From the NCBI GenBank assembly GCA_029881855.1, contig JAOULU010000117.1:1-5739 (forward strand): 5,739 nt of DNA, in the 5' to 3' direction. Source of the stretch: Nitrosomonas sp. Lineage in GTDB: Bacteria > Pseudomonadota > Gammaproteobacteria > Burkholderiales > Nitrosomonadaceae. The position numbers were made by a program, and so were the translations under genes. Positions within the stretch are counted from its first letter, which is position 1. Each line of letters opens with the position of its first letter. Below the pieces are notes generated by a model. It was given only the letters and a program-made list of their open reading frames with translations, had not been told where the DNA came from and searched no databases. Below, piece after piece: positions 5,673-5,739 of this stretch.

Positions 5673-5739
5673 TTAAGGAATAGCAATTTCAATCAATGGC
5701 GCAACAATTTCTACGCGGTTATTGGCACTTGTGCCCATT
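5673..5739 (-). CDS. C-terminal end of an upstream gene, possibly MoxR-family AAA+ ATPase
   Basis: Only the last 22 codons are visible, in the frame ending at TAA 5673-5675; the peptide reads MGTSANNRVEIVAP then LIEIAIP. It stops 4 bases before the DUF58 ATG, so it is the preceding member of the same operon. In this operon type the gene before DUF58 usually encodes a MoxR ATPase, and MoxR proteins often end with a short helix and a hydrophobic V/I-P end similar to this one. No AAA+ motif lies inside the window, so the MoxR label rests on context. The ATG at 5736-5738 is probably an internal methionine. Confidence 0.5.
   Translation of the reverse strand, partial: MGTSANNRVEIVAPLIEIAIP

Overview
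This window looks like chromosomal DNA from a Gram-negative bacterium, most likely a gammaproteobacterium of moderate to low GC (estimated by eye, not computed). The family content, compact operons and ATG/TAA-rich codon use fit a free-living proteobacterium. Genus cannot be decided from the sequence. No rRNA, tRNA, CRISPR array, insertion sequence or phage gene is visible.

All convincing genes lie on the minus strand, so transcription runs from high to low coordinates, in two modules. The right module (about 2697-5739) is a tight operon: the last 22 codons of an upstream gene, possibly a MoxR-type AAA+ ATPase; a DUF58 membrane protein; and a large membrane-anchored transglutaminase-like protein of the TgpA family. 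The last two overlap by 4 bases (ATGA). MoxR, DUF58 and transglutaminase genes form a widespread partnership. The enzyme presents a Cys-His-Asp transglutaminase/protease-like domain to the periplasm; its natural substrate is not settled.

The left module (1-2354) runs rubrerythrin, then an iron-sulfur oxidoreductase, then DUF3501 (cut by the window edge). The rubrerythrin is a diiron peroxide-scavenging protein without the usual C-terminal rubredoxin domain. The second protein carries two ferredoxin-type cysteine clusters and CCG-type cysteine-rich segments related to GlpC and heterodisulfide reductase subunit D. The three genes probably make one oxidative-stress or redox unit, with the iron-sulfur protein as a candidate electron source for the rubrerythrin. 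This unit is the best candidate for an under-described system here.

The 342-base gap between the modules (2355-2696) holds a plausible rubrerythrin promoter with an A/T-rich UP-like element, a 15-base dyad that could be an operator, and a stretch of nested inverted repeats of unknown meaning. The 256-base gap between rubrerythrin and the iron-sulfur gene contains a 38-codon plus-strand ORF with a good ribosome binding site. A perfect 9-bp hairpin sits on the stop codon of the iron-sulfur gene, before DUF3501.
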